Of a DNA stretch of 64,000 nt, positions 24,106 through 36,570 are shown in pieces. Position numbers and translations under genes: made by a program. This DNA comes from Verticillium longisporum (lineage: Eukaryota > Ascomycota > Sordariomycetes > Glomerellales > Plectosphaerellaceae). The notes beneath the pieces are model-generated. The model was not told the origin of the DNA and searched no databases. It saw only the letters and a program-made list of their open reading frames with translations. Within the stretch, counting starts at the first letter, position 1, and every line of letters starts with the position of its first letter. Location of the stretch: positions 4,960,001 to 5,024,000 of the forward strand of contig JAETXT010000003.1 in NCBI GenBank assembly GCA_019188255.1, read 5' to 3'.

Positions 24106-25840
24106 CTACAGAGCACCACCAAGAAGCCTCACAATCCGCATAGCGGCCTTGACCTGCCACCCAACCTGCCTCTCCTCTGTCTCAAAGTCTTCCCTCGTCG
24201 TAAAGGTCGCATACTCCTGCAGCCAGGCCTGCTCCTCACCAAGCCTCCTCTTCAGGTCCTGATTCCTCGTGACAACCAAAGCGCCCGCCTCGAGGTCATG
24301 CGTGTAGCTACGGTTCGTATAGTTGGAGCTGCCGATCGATGTGACGCACGGCGTCTCTTCCTCGGGCAGCGTCACCCAGATGCCCTTGGCGTGGTAACTC
24401 CACCCGCCAGGCGTGCCGACGACGCCGCGCCGCCACTCCTTCAGCTTGATCGAGTCTTCCGTGCCTGCGGAGTGCACAGCGTGCGCAAACTGGCGCAGGT
24501 AGTACGTGTATGCGCCCGGCAAGACACCAGCGACGCCAGGGTCGTTGAAGAAGCCATTGACCTCCCGTCCGGCGGTGATGGCGACATTTTGCCCTTCGGA
24601 GCTGTGGGCCGCAATGAGGGCGGCCTGAAGTGACCGGCTTGGGTTGAAGTAGCCGGCTGTGAACGTCCACGTCGTCTTCTCTTGGCGCATGAAGTTCAAA
24701 AGGGACCTGATAACCGGTTGATCTGTTGACGCCCCTGGCTTGAGAAGCTGTGCCATTTGTGCTGTCATGTATACTCGCGTGTCCTTGCTCTCGTCACGGC
24801 TAGGTGTTTTCCCAGGCGATATAAGGCGGGCAAGCGTGGATGATGTTGTCTCGACGAATTTCTCCGGGCTGTCCAGGGGTGATGGCGCCGCATTGGTGAC
24901 CGGCCACGCCAATTCGAACCCAGCTCGTTCCCTCGTGGGCTCAACAAGAAAGCTGAAGGATGACACGGTACGGTGTATGTCGTAAAAGTAATCAGTAACG
25001 GCTTTGGAGGAGAACAGGTGGTATCGGTCCTGGCGGTTCGTGAAGTAGTCGTTCGACAAATTGGCTCTAAGAAGCATCAGCCAGCGGTTGCTGGGCAGCT
25101 ATTACATCAATAACACATACCCAGACAATATAATCTCGTCGTCGACACCGTATAGCTTCATGTGCTGCAGTCCCCAACCCTCGTTGATCCGCCGGGGCAT
25201 GAGCTTCTTTCGCCAGCCCGTCAGGTTGGGGGTATGGTACATTCGGATTTCGACCCTGTCAGGACCGAACTCGGTGACAAGGGGAGCCAGAAGCGAGGCG
25301 CATGACTGCTTCGGGGCCTCACGCGTACCACGAAGGGCATCGGTGAGGATGTGCAGCTTGAGTTCGGGGTTCTTGCGCAGCGCCTCTTGTATCGTCGCGA
25401 TCTGCCGTCGTTCAGCAAATTTTCAGCCGCAGGCTCGAGGCAACTTCTTTTTTTCCTACCAGCTCTCTCTCGGTCTTGCCAATGTATAACGTCGACAGGA
25501 ATATCCGGTTCTTCGCATTTCGTATCCTCCCCTGTCCAGTCATTTGTTAGCCGTTGCTTCGAGGTTCCGGCAGCCACCTACGCACCTTGAGCGTCTCGTA
25601 GAAGTCAGCAGGCTCCCGAATAATCTCAATCTGCGAGCCATTGATGTCGAAGCTCGGCGCAAGCTCGTCCAGCTTGTTCATGAACGAAACAAGCGGTCCC
25701 CCAAACGGGCTGCTGGAAACCGGTGCCGCAGCCGCAGGCGTCGAGTAGGCGCGTGTCTGCGGGCTTGCATACGAAGGCCTCGCCCTCACGACGGCAGCCC
25801 TCACCTGTGACGCGCACCGCGGAGTACTCCGAACGAACAT
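24106..25840 (-). CDS. PGS1: CDP-diacylglycerol-glycerol-3-phosphate 3-phosphatidyltransferase, mitochondrial
   Basis: Four exons: 25840-25586, 25531-25460, 25401-25121 and 25066-24106; 522 residues. The start MFVRSTPRCASQVRAAVVRAR is a basic mitochondrial presequence. The enzyme makes phosphatidylglycerophosphate, the committed step to cardiolipin in the inner membrane. Two PLD-like HKD motifs are present: QHMKLYGVDDEIILSGANLS and SYHAKGIWVTLP followed by SIGSSNYTNRS. RIFLSTLYIGKTEREL in the N-terminal half is highly typical. The gene lies head to head, 325 bp apart, with a complex I subunit gene. All junctions are standard and no defect is seen. Confidence 0.93.
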
Positions 25841-26165
25841 GATGGCAAACAATTGCTGACACAAAAAGGAAAAAAAGACGACAATTGCCAATTCGGCAAA
25901 TGCGACAACAATGAGCCTCTTCTCCCCAACACTTCGCGGTTAGACATGGGTCCCTCACACACCCACCCCTGCCCTTTGGCCTTTGGGGGAAGGCCTCCGT
26001 AAAACGCGCCTGCCAATTGGCCCGAGCTGGCTTATGTAATCATCCAGCATCCGGCATCATCGTCAACCTCGACTTCGACCTTCAATTCCCGGACAAACCA
26101 CCCACCACCACGTATCGCACCCCCCTCCAACCCACCAACACGGTCAATTGACCCCCGCCGCCGCC
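25841..26165. promoter_or_regulatory. Bidirectional promoter between PGS1 and complex I NDUFA12 genes
   Basis: Only 325 bp separate the two divergent start codons. The palindromic CCAATTGG at 26013-26020 contains a CCAAT box in both orientations and another CCAATT occurs near 25888. CCAAT is bound by the HAP complex, a known regulator of respiratory genes in fungi. Shared control is inference. Confidence 0.5.
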
Positions 26166-26888
26166 ATGTCGACCATCACCCGTACCGTGTCGAACCTCCG
26201 CAAGGTCGGCATAAAGGTGCGCAGCATCCCGTCCCGACTTGTTCCCTCAGCGAACGGCAACTGACGAGATGTGAAAATCACAGGACTATTTCCGACAGAT
26301 GCTCTACATCGGTGACACCAAGGCCGGTCGCCTCGTCGGCACCGACCGCGCCGGCAACAAGTTCTACGAGGACATGGACGAGCTTCCCCGTACGTTGTGA
26401 ACCCTCCCAGACCACCTGGCCCCGATCCGAACGCCACCGCAAGCGCATCACCCTCCCGCCCTATGCCGAAGAGAGCAGCAAGAGATCTGTTAGGGTCAAA
26501 AGGAGGAAGAGAGCCAGAGGAAACGAGAGAAGAACACAAGGGAGAGGGACAGACAGCTGACACGGCACAGTTCGTACCCGCTGGGTCGACTACAAGAAGC
26601 ACGACTACGACGCCGCCACCATTGAGCCCGGCTGGCACGCCTGGATGTCCTACATGGTCGACAAGCCGCCCGTCGAGGACCCCCTCATCCGCGCCGGCCT
26701 GCGCAAGTTCGAGAAGCCGCACCCGATTCCCAACTACACCGCCACGCGCGGCGCCTTTGTGACGTACAACACGTGAGTGGAACGCCGCCGCCTCGAGCTG
26801 AGGCAGGAAGAGTGAGTGATTGCTGACTGGTCGCAGGACGAAGCCCAAAGTGAGGACGTGGGAGCCCAAGACTATTGCGAGGCAGTGA
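26166..26888 (+). CDS. NADH:ubiquinone oxidoreductase accessory subunit, NDUFA12 type (13.4 kDa)
   Basis: Four exons: 26166-26216, 26284-26389, 26571-26772 and 26837-26888; 136 residues. The protein is an accessory subunit of mitochondrial complex I at the matrix arm/membrane junction. Recognisable parts are YIGDTKAGRLVGTDRAGNKFYE, RWVDYKKHDYDAATIEPGWHAWMSY and the C-terminal YTTTKPKVRTWEPK-like end, all diagnostic of the NDUFA12/B17.2 family. Intron 2 is 181 bp and purine-rich, longer than the others. There is no cleavable presequence, as usual for this subunit. Head to head with PGS1. Confidence 0.93.
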
Positions 26889-27325
26889 GCGGTTTTCTGG
26901 CGCAGAAAGGGTGTACATAAACATTCGTGGATACGGATGAATCGAATTCCTTTTGTTCTTCACTTTCGAAGCTACTCGCATTGGTGATGTGATTTCAGAA
27001 GCGACTACTCAAAACAGCGCAGTATATTGACAGCAGTTTGCGATATCCAAGGAGGGACTCCTAAACTATTCCTTCGAGAAAGCGCATCAACGAAGATGCA
27101 GTATGAACGACTTCACCACGTGCCCTTCAAAATAGCACAACGAGCAAAGAAATCCAACCATGGCAGCAAAACAGCAGGAAGACGAACGGAACTCGCAAAG
27201 AAATGACCGCCGAAATGCAGCAGCTCTACAACCCGAAATAATGCGCAGCTCTAATGCTATGCGTCTAGCATTCGATGCGCCTGAAAATGCGTCCCACGAT
27301 GGTCGGCAATTTGATCGCAACACAA
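26889..27325. other. Intergenic region between convergent genes
   Basis: 3' flanks of the NDUFA12-type gene (+) and transhydrogenase gene (-). No gene or repeat seen. Confidence 0.45.
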
Positions 27326-30300
27326 CTAGACACGCGACTCGACCGCTGCTTTGATGGCTGCGCACCGTTAGTATCTCTCTGGTCGGATAATTGGGTGGTG
27401 GCTTACCGTCGCAACTGGTCTTGGCGTCTCCGAAGAGCATGCGTGTGCCCTCCATGTAGAACATGGGATTTGGCACATCAGCTGTATGCCTGTCAGTATG
27501 GAACACTCGACGTGTTTGACAAACTCACCATAACCACTGGCCATGCCGCGTTTCATCACAATGACCTGCTTGCTCTTCCAAGCCTGCAGGACAGGCATGC
27601 CCGCGATGGGGCTGCCCGGCTCCAGGGCAATTGGGTTGACGGTGTCATTGGCGCCAATGACGAGAACAACATCCGTCTCACCAAAATCGTCATTGATCTC
27701 GTCCATCTCCAGCACAATGTCGTACGGTACGCTCGCTTCAGCGAGCAAGACGTTGCATTGACCAGGCATGCGTCCTGCCACAGGGTGAATGGCGAAACGT
27801 ACATTGATGCCCTTCTTGCGAAGCTTTTCCGTGATCTCGCTGATGGCGTACTGAGCCTTGGCGACTGCCATTCCGTACCCAACTACAATGATGACGTTCT
27901 CGGCGTTGACAAGAGCCTCGGCCGTGTCGTCGACCGAGGTCTGCGTGATGGCCCCTTCAATCTTGTACTCGGTTGCAGGCGCTGAAGCAATACCACCGAA
28001 AAGCACGTTGGTCAAAGATCGGTTCATGGCCACGCACATAATGTACGATAGAATGGAGCCTGAAACGCCAATCAACGCACCGACAGTCGTAAGCAGTGAG
28101 TTATCGAGCATGAATCCCTCAGCTACCAGAGCAAAGCCGGAATAGGCGTTCAGTACTGTAATGATGACTGGCATGTCAGCACCGCCAACTGCTGCTGTCG
28201 TCGTGTAGCCCTTGATGAACGAGAGCAGAGTGTTGGCACCAAGAGCTGCCGCCGCGATCATGGGAGATCCAGGCGCCATTGTTATAAAGGCACCCATGGT
28301 GGCGACATTGGTGGCGAGCATGCCAGAGTTGAGCAGATGGCGTCCGGGAAGCATGAGAGGCTTCGACGACATCTTGCCAGCCAGCTTCATGAAGGCCACA
28401 ATAGACCCTGTGAAGGTGATACCACCGATAAGCACGCCGAGGTAACCAGTGACGAGATGAAGTGTGGAGATGTCGGCTTCGATATGGCCCATGATGCTGC
28501 CGATAGATGTCAGGACAGCTGCTAGACCAACAACTGAATGAAGAGCGGCGACGGTCTGGGGGAGGCCGGTAGGCGTAATCCGCTTGCCAATCAAGAAGCC
28601 AGCAAGGCCTCCAATAGCTGCCAGCTGCCGATAGATGTCAGGACAGCTGCTAGACCAACAACTGAATGAAGAGCGGCGACGGTCTGGGGGAGGCCGGTAG
28701 GCGTAATCCGCTTGCCAATCAAGAAGCCAGCAAGGCCTCCAATAGCTGCCAGACCACTGAACTGGGCCAAGACATCAGGCGAAAACCCAACAGCGTACAA
28801 TGACGCCAGGATACCCGACCCCACACCGAGTATACCCAGTATGTTGCCCATGCGAGCTGTTGCCTGGGAGGCAAGACAGGACAGCGAGCTGATGCACAAA
28901 ACAGAGCTGACCATGTAGCCGGCCTGAACTAGACCCGCAGCTCCAGTTGCGGCAGCCGCGACAAAGCCACCGCCAAAGACAGCAGCAGGCACAGCATACA
29001 ACCAGGGATACTCGGGAGGGTCTGTTGGTCGCTTGAACATGTCAAGCATTCGCTTCGTAATGACGAAGCCGCCCGAGATGTTGACGAAAGCTAGCAGGAC
29101 AGACAGAGCACCAAATACCTGGGGGATGGTCTGTGGGAAGATGCCGCCGCCCAGCACGAAAAGGCCACCAACGCCGACCATTCCTGCGACCGGTGTCAGC
29201 CCTTGTCATTTGTGTAATAGGGACACATCTTACCTGATATGGCATTGGTGACACTCATCAGCGGCGAGTGCAGAGCCGGAGCCACGCCCCATACAACACG
29301 ATAGCCGATGAGTGAGGCGAGCGAGAAGGTGAACAGGTTGCTCATGAAGAGTGGGCCTGTGACAGTACCAAGAGCCAGCGCAGTTCCCATGCCAGCAGTC
29401 ACAGTAGCAACTTCTCTGGACGTCTTCTGGAAGGGCGTTACTGCAACGATCTCGGCCTCCTTCGTGGGCGAGGCAGCTTGAGCCGGTGCTGGGGGAGGAG
29501 CCGGCCTGGGAGGTGGCGGTAAAATCTCTCCCTTCTGGGTGACAATCGCACCGCGAACAACTTCGTCAGAAAGATCAATTCCAAATTGCTTATCTTTTGG
29601 CGCCATCGAGAGCAAGAATTTGGTAATGTTGTTCGAATACAGCGTAGACGATTGGGTAGGGAGTCTCGACGGCAGGTCAGTGTAGCCTGGGAAAGATTAG
29701 CAATCGTGACGAGGCAACCGCCTTGTTCATCAGCCGACATACCAATAATCTTGACGTCCTTATAGACAGTCAGCTCTCCGGGCTTCGTCTTCTCGCAGTT
29801 ACCTCCGGCCTCGGCAGCGAGATCAACCACAACAGATCCAGGCTTCATAAGCTCAAGCATAGACTTGAGGATGAGCTTGGGGGCAGGCTTTCCGGGAATC
29901 AGGGCAGTAGTAATGATGATGTCGACCTCACGAGCCTGTTCGTGGAACAGCTTCATTTCAGCCTCGATAAATTCCTTGGACATCTCCTTGGCATAGCCAC
30001 CAGCGCCAGAGCCGTCTTCCTTGAAGTCGACCTCGATGAATTCCGCACCAAGTGACTGGACTTGCTCGCGAGCAGCCGGCCGAGTGTCAAAGCCTCGGAC
30101 AACGGCACCGAGTCGTCTGGCGGTTGCAATGGCACTAAGGCCAGCGACACCGGCGCCAATGACGAGTACCTTGCAGGGTGGGATCTTGCCGGCGGCGGTG
30201 ACCTGACCGGTCAGGAACCGGCCAAAGTTGTTCGAAGCCTCCAAGACGGCTTTGTAGCCAGCAATGTTGGCCATTGAACTCAGTGCGTCGAAGACTTGGG

Positions 30301-30889
30301 CACGGGAGATGCGAGGAATAAGATCCATGGCGAAAGCCGTCGCTTTCTGGGCAGCGAGCTTTTCGACGATGGGCTTGTTCTGTGCGGGCTGCAAGAACGA
30401 GATGACAGTTTGCGAGGGCTTCATGACCTCGATCTCGGCAGGAATGGGGCTTCGGACCTTGAGAACAATGTCGGCGCCGGTCCAGACGTCATTGGCCGAG
30501 TCGACAAGAGTTGCACCAGCTTCGCGGTAGACATCATCAAGGAAGTCAGCCTCGGCGCCCGCGCCGCGCTCGACGAGCACCTTGGAGAAGCCCTTCTTGA
30601 GGAGCAAAGCAACATTCTGAGGAGAGAGGGCGACGCGGCGTTCGTTCAAGAAAATCTCTTTGGGGACGCCGACGGTGAGTTGACTGTACGGAACGGAGTG
30701 AGTGGCTGGCAGCTCAGGTTCGGCTGCCTGTCCAGGCGCAGGCGTGCCTGTCACGACAGAAGCATGGCGGACGAGTTGAAGAGACTTCGTGTGGGCTGGT
30801 ACAACAGCGGTTGTGCGGCTCGGTCGCAAAGTGCTCTGCCAGCGCGTCGGATGGGTGCTATGGATGCTGGTAGATCGAGGCGTGGGCAA
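27326..30889 (-). CDS. NNT: Mitochondrial NAD(P) transhydrogenase, frame broken by a 128 bp duplication
   Basis: Five exons: 30889-29743, 29686-29234, 29183-27529, 27481-27407 and 27357-27326. The enzyme couples inner-membrane proton flow to hydride transfer from NADH to NADP+. The N-terminus is a basic presequence. The alanine dehydrogenase/PNT N-terminal domain ([18 protein letters not shown]) and NAD-binding domain ([22 protein letters not shown]) follow, then about a dozen hydrophobic helices, and the NADP-binding domain III with [36 protein letters not shown] and [12 protein letters not shown]. Exon 3 contains a perfect 128 bp tandem duplication (28496-28623 and 28624-28751) that is not a multiple of three and shifts the frame. 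With one copy removed, all exon phases agree and the product is 1077 residues, the expected size. Confidence 0.93.
28496..28751. repeat. Perfect 128 bp direct tandem duplication inside NNT
   Basis: Bases 28496-28623 are repeated as 28624-28751 with no difference that I can see. The unit starts GCTGCCGATAGATGTCAGG and ends CCAATAGCTGCCA. It encodes the transmembrane segment around [23 protein letters not shown]. Identical copies imply a very recent event or an assembly join error. Confidence 0.95.
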
Positions 30890-33096
30890 ACTCGCATCTG
30901 TAGCGAGAACATTAGTACAAAAGCGGACATCAAGTCAAGCGCGAAAGCAGAGTTCGCCGGCCTACCCGTGACGTTGGGCCACGATCGCGAGGCGAAAATT
31001 CTAGTGGCAGACGAAGTACAGACGACATGGGCCGTTGCCGGCCGAAGAAGGGCGAGCGATATCATGGTGGACTACAAAGATCAGGCGTCCAGGCTGAGGA
31101 AGCCAGAGTGACGAGCTGAGACGGAGGCGTTCATGTGTGGTTCATGCAAGTTGTTCTCAATGAGCATGGAAATCGATGACACCTAGCGACTGAAGAGGGG
31201 CTGAAAGGAGTCGGGGAAGAGAAAGAAGGAGTCTAGGACGAGATTGAGTTCGAGTTCGCACGAGGGAGAGCTCCTCGTCATCCGAGTGGCAGATCTATTA
31301 CCCCTCAAGCCAAGGACAATGAGTCAAGGAGGGGTTTTTGCCTGGGCTGCCGTGCGTGGCAGAGGGACGTTTTGAAGCTCAAAGGTGACGGGGCCGCTGA
31401 AGCGCGATTGGACGGATCATGTGGCAGAAGACGCGCCGTGGGAGCCAAAGGGGGATCGACCGTTGGAGAAGGATGCAGCTGGCGCGGCTGGAATGGGATG
31501 GTGTTTGGAGAGTGGCCCTGGATGAAAGGAAGGGAGGGTTGGCTGGCTGCCTGAGATACTGGATGTATACCGAGAGACATTCTTGCCCTGATGATACAAC
31601 CATTGGCACAGGCGTCACCGGTCACCTGTGCCGCGCCCAGCGCGACCGAGCTCCCCGGGAAGGAAGTGCAGCAGGTGGGGTGACGCCCTTGGCGCTGTGC
31701 TGTGGATGTGCGGGGTTAGGCAGGGGTGGGCAAGAGACAGTCCTGTGGGTGTAGGTGTGGGGGGAAGAGCACCTTTGATGCTGCTGCCTTCCATTCTCAG
31801 GTCCGCCTGCCTATTACTCGGGGAAATCCTGCTGCGAGGTCGCATCCAGACTCACCTGCCCATAAGCCCTGTGCCGCACCATGTCTGGGGAGCAGTGAGC
31901 AAACCTGCTGTGGCACGTCGAGAGGCATGCCGATGATGCAGCGCAAGACGTTCACCTGCAGTGGCGGCATGCGATGTCACCACAACAGTGGTGCAAAGAT
32001 CCTTTCGGCCGGCAATGAAGGCCAAGGTGCAGGAACTCCTCTGCACATTGGCCACCACGGTGTTGGGTCTGTACAACGAAGTGCATTACCCAGCCAACTT
32101 CGAATTACGGACACTGCTTCCCGCAGGGGCTCAGAGTATGGAACTGTTACTCCACACGAGTGCACCGTCGCAGAACCTTTTGATCAACTTTACGTCGGCT
32201 GAATTCTGGCGGCAGATTCGACTCGAAGATCTTGAGGACTGACTGATACGCCCATTGGGCCTGCACGGCAAATCACGCATTCGGACCAGGACAAGACCTC
32301 CTTCATGCGCAAATCACAGAGAATTAGACGAGACACAAATATGTTGTGCTTGAATTTTTGTACTTGGGATTTCAAGTATCTGGCTTGTTGTCTGGTAACA
32401 GTGTTCGGTATGTGACGGGGCACTCTACCACCTCAATTTTTGGGCAGCGTACATGATATAGAGGCTTTTAGCGGGAGTTTTTTTTAACGGAATACTTCTG
32501 TGTCTTCCAAGTCATGAATTCTTGTAAAGTAAGGGATTCCGTCTGCAGCGTCCCTATTCAATACACTATCACAAGCCTTGAGACGGAGCTGGATCTTGCA
32601 TTGATTACGAACTGAAGCACACTGCACTCAGAGAAACGACAAATCTGGTGCTCAAATTCTCACACACAACCTCAAAATATCAAATCACTATCATGCCCGC
32701 AACAGTCTCACGATGGAAGCCATTGCTGCAATCCCCGGACGGGATGAAGCAACCTCGGGACACCGAGAGTTGACCGAGCTTTGGATGCTCGGAGAATTTG
32801 AATTCGCCTCCTTCTCATTTGCCAATCAGGCCCACTTTCTACTTCACCGAAGTCAACTCGGTCAAGGCATGTACAGCGGACACCCTGGAAAAACACTTTT
32901 CGCGCAGCTCCGCCGAGAAACCACAGGCCAATCGACCCAAGCTCAATCGAACCTCACCATCATACCCGCGACCACCAACGCACGAAACCACCCACCCCGA
33001 CCGCAGCCGGCGACACTCGCGCCCTCCCAATCGAGATCCGATCCCCTCCAGCTCGCCGCTCCGAGTCAATACACAACACCCATACAAAGGCCCATC
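30890..33096. other. Long divergent interval, no supported gene
   Basis: About 2.2 kb between the transhydrogenase start (-) and a small complex I-type gene (+). Frames exist on the plus strand (for example 31961-32242, 93 codons, and a 284-codon frame from 32713 running over the next gene) but none has a recognisable domain, good introns or a family match. The last 400 bp are C/A-rich, typical of a fungal 5' leader. Probably promoters and long UTRs. Confidence 0.45.
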
Positions 33097-33481
33097 ATGG
33101 TCTCCCGCATCCTCTTCTGGTCCGGCTTCGGTGCGTCACAAGACCCAAACTCCTCAAACACGCCCTGTCCTTTTCACTGGATCCCGCGGCCCACGCCTCC
33201 CCATCCGCTCCCACCGGAGCAGCTACTAACCCGGAAACGCAGGCTTCGCCGTCCGCTTCTGGCAGATGGGCATCGAGATGCGCCCCTTCTTCACCCGCAA
33301 GACCCTCTGGCCCTACCCCATCTACACGGCCGCCGGTGGCGCCTTCGGATACTGGCCCCAGGGCGTCGACGACAGGCAGACGGCCACGCTGACGGAGCGC
33401 AAGGCCGTGCTTCTCGAGAAGCGCGCGCGCAGGGCGGAGAAGGAGGTCGAGGCTCCCTCGGGCGCGGCGCAGTCTGTTTGA
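33097..33481 (+). CDS. Small mitochondrial membrane protein, probable complex I accessory subunit
   Basis: Two exons, 33097-33130 and 33243-33481, with a 112 bp intron that carries a perfect CTACTAAC branch site; 90 residues. The start MVSRILFWSGFGFAVRFWQMG gives a hydrophobic N-terminal helix followed by IEMRPFFTRKTLWPYPIYTAAGGAFGYWPQGVDDRQ, a second short membrane segment, and a basic, charged C-terminus rich in EKR. I recall this conserved fungal family as annotated NADH-ubiquinone oxidoreductase 14 kDa subunit, related to Yarrowia NUXM; that attribution is from memory of the family and less certain than the gene model. It is intact. Confidence 0.72.
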
Positions 33482-33902
33482 GTATCATGTCGAAGGCGAG
33501 GGAGCGACGATCGAATGGTTTTTTGTGGTGGTGGAAAACATGCCGCACGGCAGGCAACGCCGCTTGACGGATCAATCATCTCGTCGGCCCAATGGCAGCG
33601 GCGAGTGTAAATATGGCTCTGGGGTGTGGAATTGAATCTTTGAACGAACTACAGCATGAGGTTGAACTCCTAAGTGGCTTCGAATATTATGGATGGGCAC
33701 CGAGAGGGAACGACCTTTTGCACATGTGTAAACTTGGGATGAAGTCGAGTGTCAAAGGGTCAAAATCCCCCGACAGCGGTCAATTGGGCATCGAAATATT
33801 CCGCCAGACGGCTGGAAACCTATCGAACTCCAGACAGGTTGGCCTAGCTATCACCACCAACACAGCATCCCCCAACGCCTCCAATGCATCGTATCCCCGT
33901 GC
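33482..33902. other. Intergenic region between convergent genes
   Basis: 3' flanks of the preceding small gene (+) and eIF2B delta (-). No gene seen. Confidence 0.45.
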
Positions 33903-35377
33903 TTACAATTCCTCCAGCTTTCGCAAAATGGCAGCCACAGAAGACGTCGCCGTGTTGCCCAGCTCTGTGATCACCGCCGTAACATGCTTGTCCTGCGTCG
34001 TGTCAAACAGCAGCCTGAACCCGTCGTTCGAGTTGTTCTCTGGGTCAATCTCGTTGTACGTAAGTGAGTCCATCGCCACCCTCTCGGTGAAGTTAATCGT
34101 CTCCGACAGACCGACGACCTGGACGCCGAGATCTTGCGCTGCGATCGCCACATCGCATGGTCCTGCCCTCCCGTACATGGCGCCGCTGCTGAACACGGCC
34201 TCAGCACCAACGAGCACCATGTCGGTGTTGGCGAGATGAGCGCGCAGGGCGTTGAGACCGGGCACGTAGATGACCGAGAGGCCGTCTGCGCGAAGGGACT
34301 TGGCGAGCTCTTTGCCCGTGAGCTCAAAGGGGTCGTCAATGATTATGGCAGTAAACTGCTTGCCCTGCTCAACGTGAGCGTGACGGAAGGCGCGATGAAC
34401 AAGAGGGTGATGAGCATAGGTGAGAATTGTCTCGCCATCCGTGATGAGGGCGGCGGCCGTCTCGACAATGACCTCGTCGGCGAGGTGAACGCGCTCGCGG
34501 AGGAAGTTGTCGATGGACTCGTGCAGAAGCTTGCGTGCCTCGTAGTCGGGGAGGTCAATGTCGATCTTGCTGATCTGGAGCTTGAGCCAACGCACGGCAT
34601 TGCCCATGGAGAAGCACATTGGCCGACATGCTGACAGATACTCAACCTGCGGGTTAAGAATGTGGGAGGTGAAATGTCTGGAGAAGGTGTTGCCCTGAGG
34701 CGTCGCATACGAGTCGATGACCTGCATCGGCGTGTCAGCAAGGTGATGCGTCAGTCAACATGGCACAATCGGCGCCTTACCTTCTTGAAGGCAAGTAGCG
34801 TGGCCTCAAGCCGCGCCGTGCTGTCGCTCACAGCAAAAGCGGCCATTTGCTGGCCGAGCAACAGCATGGCCGGATGCACGTCCTTATCGGCATGGGTCAG
34901 TGGTGTCCTCTTGGCCACGGACAGGTGACTGTAGCATTCTGGTATCGTCGGCTTGACCTCCTTCGCGACAGGAACCACGACGGCGGCCTGTTTCGCCTGC
35001 TGCCCTCGCGCGCCCGCACCGCCGGCGGCCTGGGGCCCGTCCTGCTTCTGCTTTGATTTTCCGCCCTTCGCGTCGCCTCCCGCCTGTGCTTGCTGGCCTC
35101 CAGGCCCCCCGGAAGGAGCAGCTGCTGGCTGTGCTACTTTTTGCTGGGCTCTCCTCGCCTGCTTCTCGGCTTTGGCCTTTGCCTTCAATTCCGCGCCCGA
35201 AAGCTTCTTTTCGCCCTCTGCCGCCGGGGCTCCTGTGCCCTTCGAGTCCTTGCCGCTCTTGGCAGGCTTGGCGGCGGGTGTCTCCTTTGGTGTTTCCTTC
35301 GGTTGCTCGACCGCTACAGCAGCAGTCGCATTCTCATTTTGCGGAGCGCCGGGCACATTCTCCCCCTCGGTCGCCAT
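33903..35377 (-). CDS. GCD2: Translation initiation factor eIF2B subunit delta
   Basis: Two exons, 35377-34781 and 34721-33903, with a 59 bp intron; 471 residues from the chosen start MATEGENVPGAP. An in-frame start at 35479 would add 34 residues; the choice is uncertain. The subunit belongs to the regulatory core of the eIF2B GDP/GTP exchange factor that recycles eIF2 and senses eIF2-alpha phosphorylation. The first 150 residues are a low-complexity Ala/Lys/Glu/Gln-rich tail, usual for delta. The IF-2B Rossmann-like domain follows: HPAMLLLGQQMAAF, ILTYAHHPLVHRAF, DMVLVGAEAVFSSGAMYGRAGPCDVA and a C-terminal NEIDPENNSNDGFRLLFDTT. The gene is intact. Confidence 0.92.
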
Positions 35378-35479
35378 ATTTTCTGTGTCGGACGGTGCGC
35401 TGCACTCCGGAGCTGTCGTTGCGTCGAGAAGGTATGCGTCGGTGGGAGAAAGCGAGGGGTTCCAGAGGAAGTCGCACAA

Positions 35480-36570
35480 GGTGTGGTGTGCTCGCTAAAA
35501 GGGTCCGATGGAGGAAAATAAAGTCTTTCCGTACAAAGTGTACAAGTCCAGTCGTAGGTTCAGGTCATCCAAGACGTTACGAGAGCTTCGTGAGGCGTTG
35601 ATTTCGTCGCGCTGGAGCGTTGAGAAAGTGGTTCTCGAGCTGAATTCGGAAAATTGAAGGCTGACTCACATGGATTTGTCGCACCCAATGCTTGTGCTGG
35701 TGGGAGGGGGGAACAAGTGCATCAAGGACCCCGCGTTGGTGGGGCCGCTAGAGCCGCCGTGACCTCACCTTGCACACCCATGACGGCCAGGGTCACTTCT
35801 GATGCTTGATACCCTCGTTCTTGGATATGAAATCCAAATTTGGAGCAAAAAGGTCTTCTTTTTCTCTTTCGTTTTGGCGCTGTAGTCTCTTGTTTCATCA
35901 TTGTGTAATCAACCACTAACCGTGTTTTGGCCGCTGCTCTGCCCCGAGTTCTTATAGCGTGGCATAATCGTAATCATGTCGAGCTCTGGACAGAATGCAC
36001 GTCGCGAAGTGCGCAGCTCCAAGCGCAGGGAGTATCCTTCTGCTGAGCCTAGAACTTGAACCCATCAGTACTGTTGACTCAGCATGAGACTCACTCGTTG
36101 TGGCTAAGCGTGAGTTGTAGCTGAAAATGAAGAATGACTTCTGGGTTGTGGCACTGAAATTTGGTGCAACTTTCAAGAACTTGTAGCTCGACTCGGCTCA
36201 TGTGGCTGAGAAGAAATGCCCTCGAAATTAGTTGACGTTACATGATCAAAAGGTGGCTGCGCAGCGCGGCTGTAACTCAAGTACACTAGGTCGTCGGGTG
36301 CCTGAACAACAGAACACAAGCACGTCTAATCCGCCAGTAGATGGAACACATAGCACCAGAACCCTGCGATGCGAGCAGTTCAGCTATGATGTGATTTTAG
36401 TTAGGAAGACTTTGACCAAAGAAAAAAGTCAAGCACTCATCCATGACCAAAGAAAGACTCAAAGAACACGAACAACATGATGAGAAGCATCTGCACTTTG
36501 TGAGCAACGATGAGCTCTGGGAAAAAAACATAACAAAAGACATCAGAAGGGAAATGCAAAATATTTAGCT
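35480..36570. other. Intergenic region upstream of eIF2B delta
   Basis: About 1.1 kb, AT-richer than its flanks, leading to the initiator tRNA gene. Frames are short and unremarkable. No protein gene seen. Confidence 0.45.

Noticed and set aside
32713..33567. 284-codon plus-strand frame overlapping the small complex I-type gene
   Set aside because: It uses another frame across both exons and the intron; the spliced 90-residue product has the conserved family sequence.
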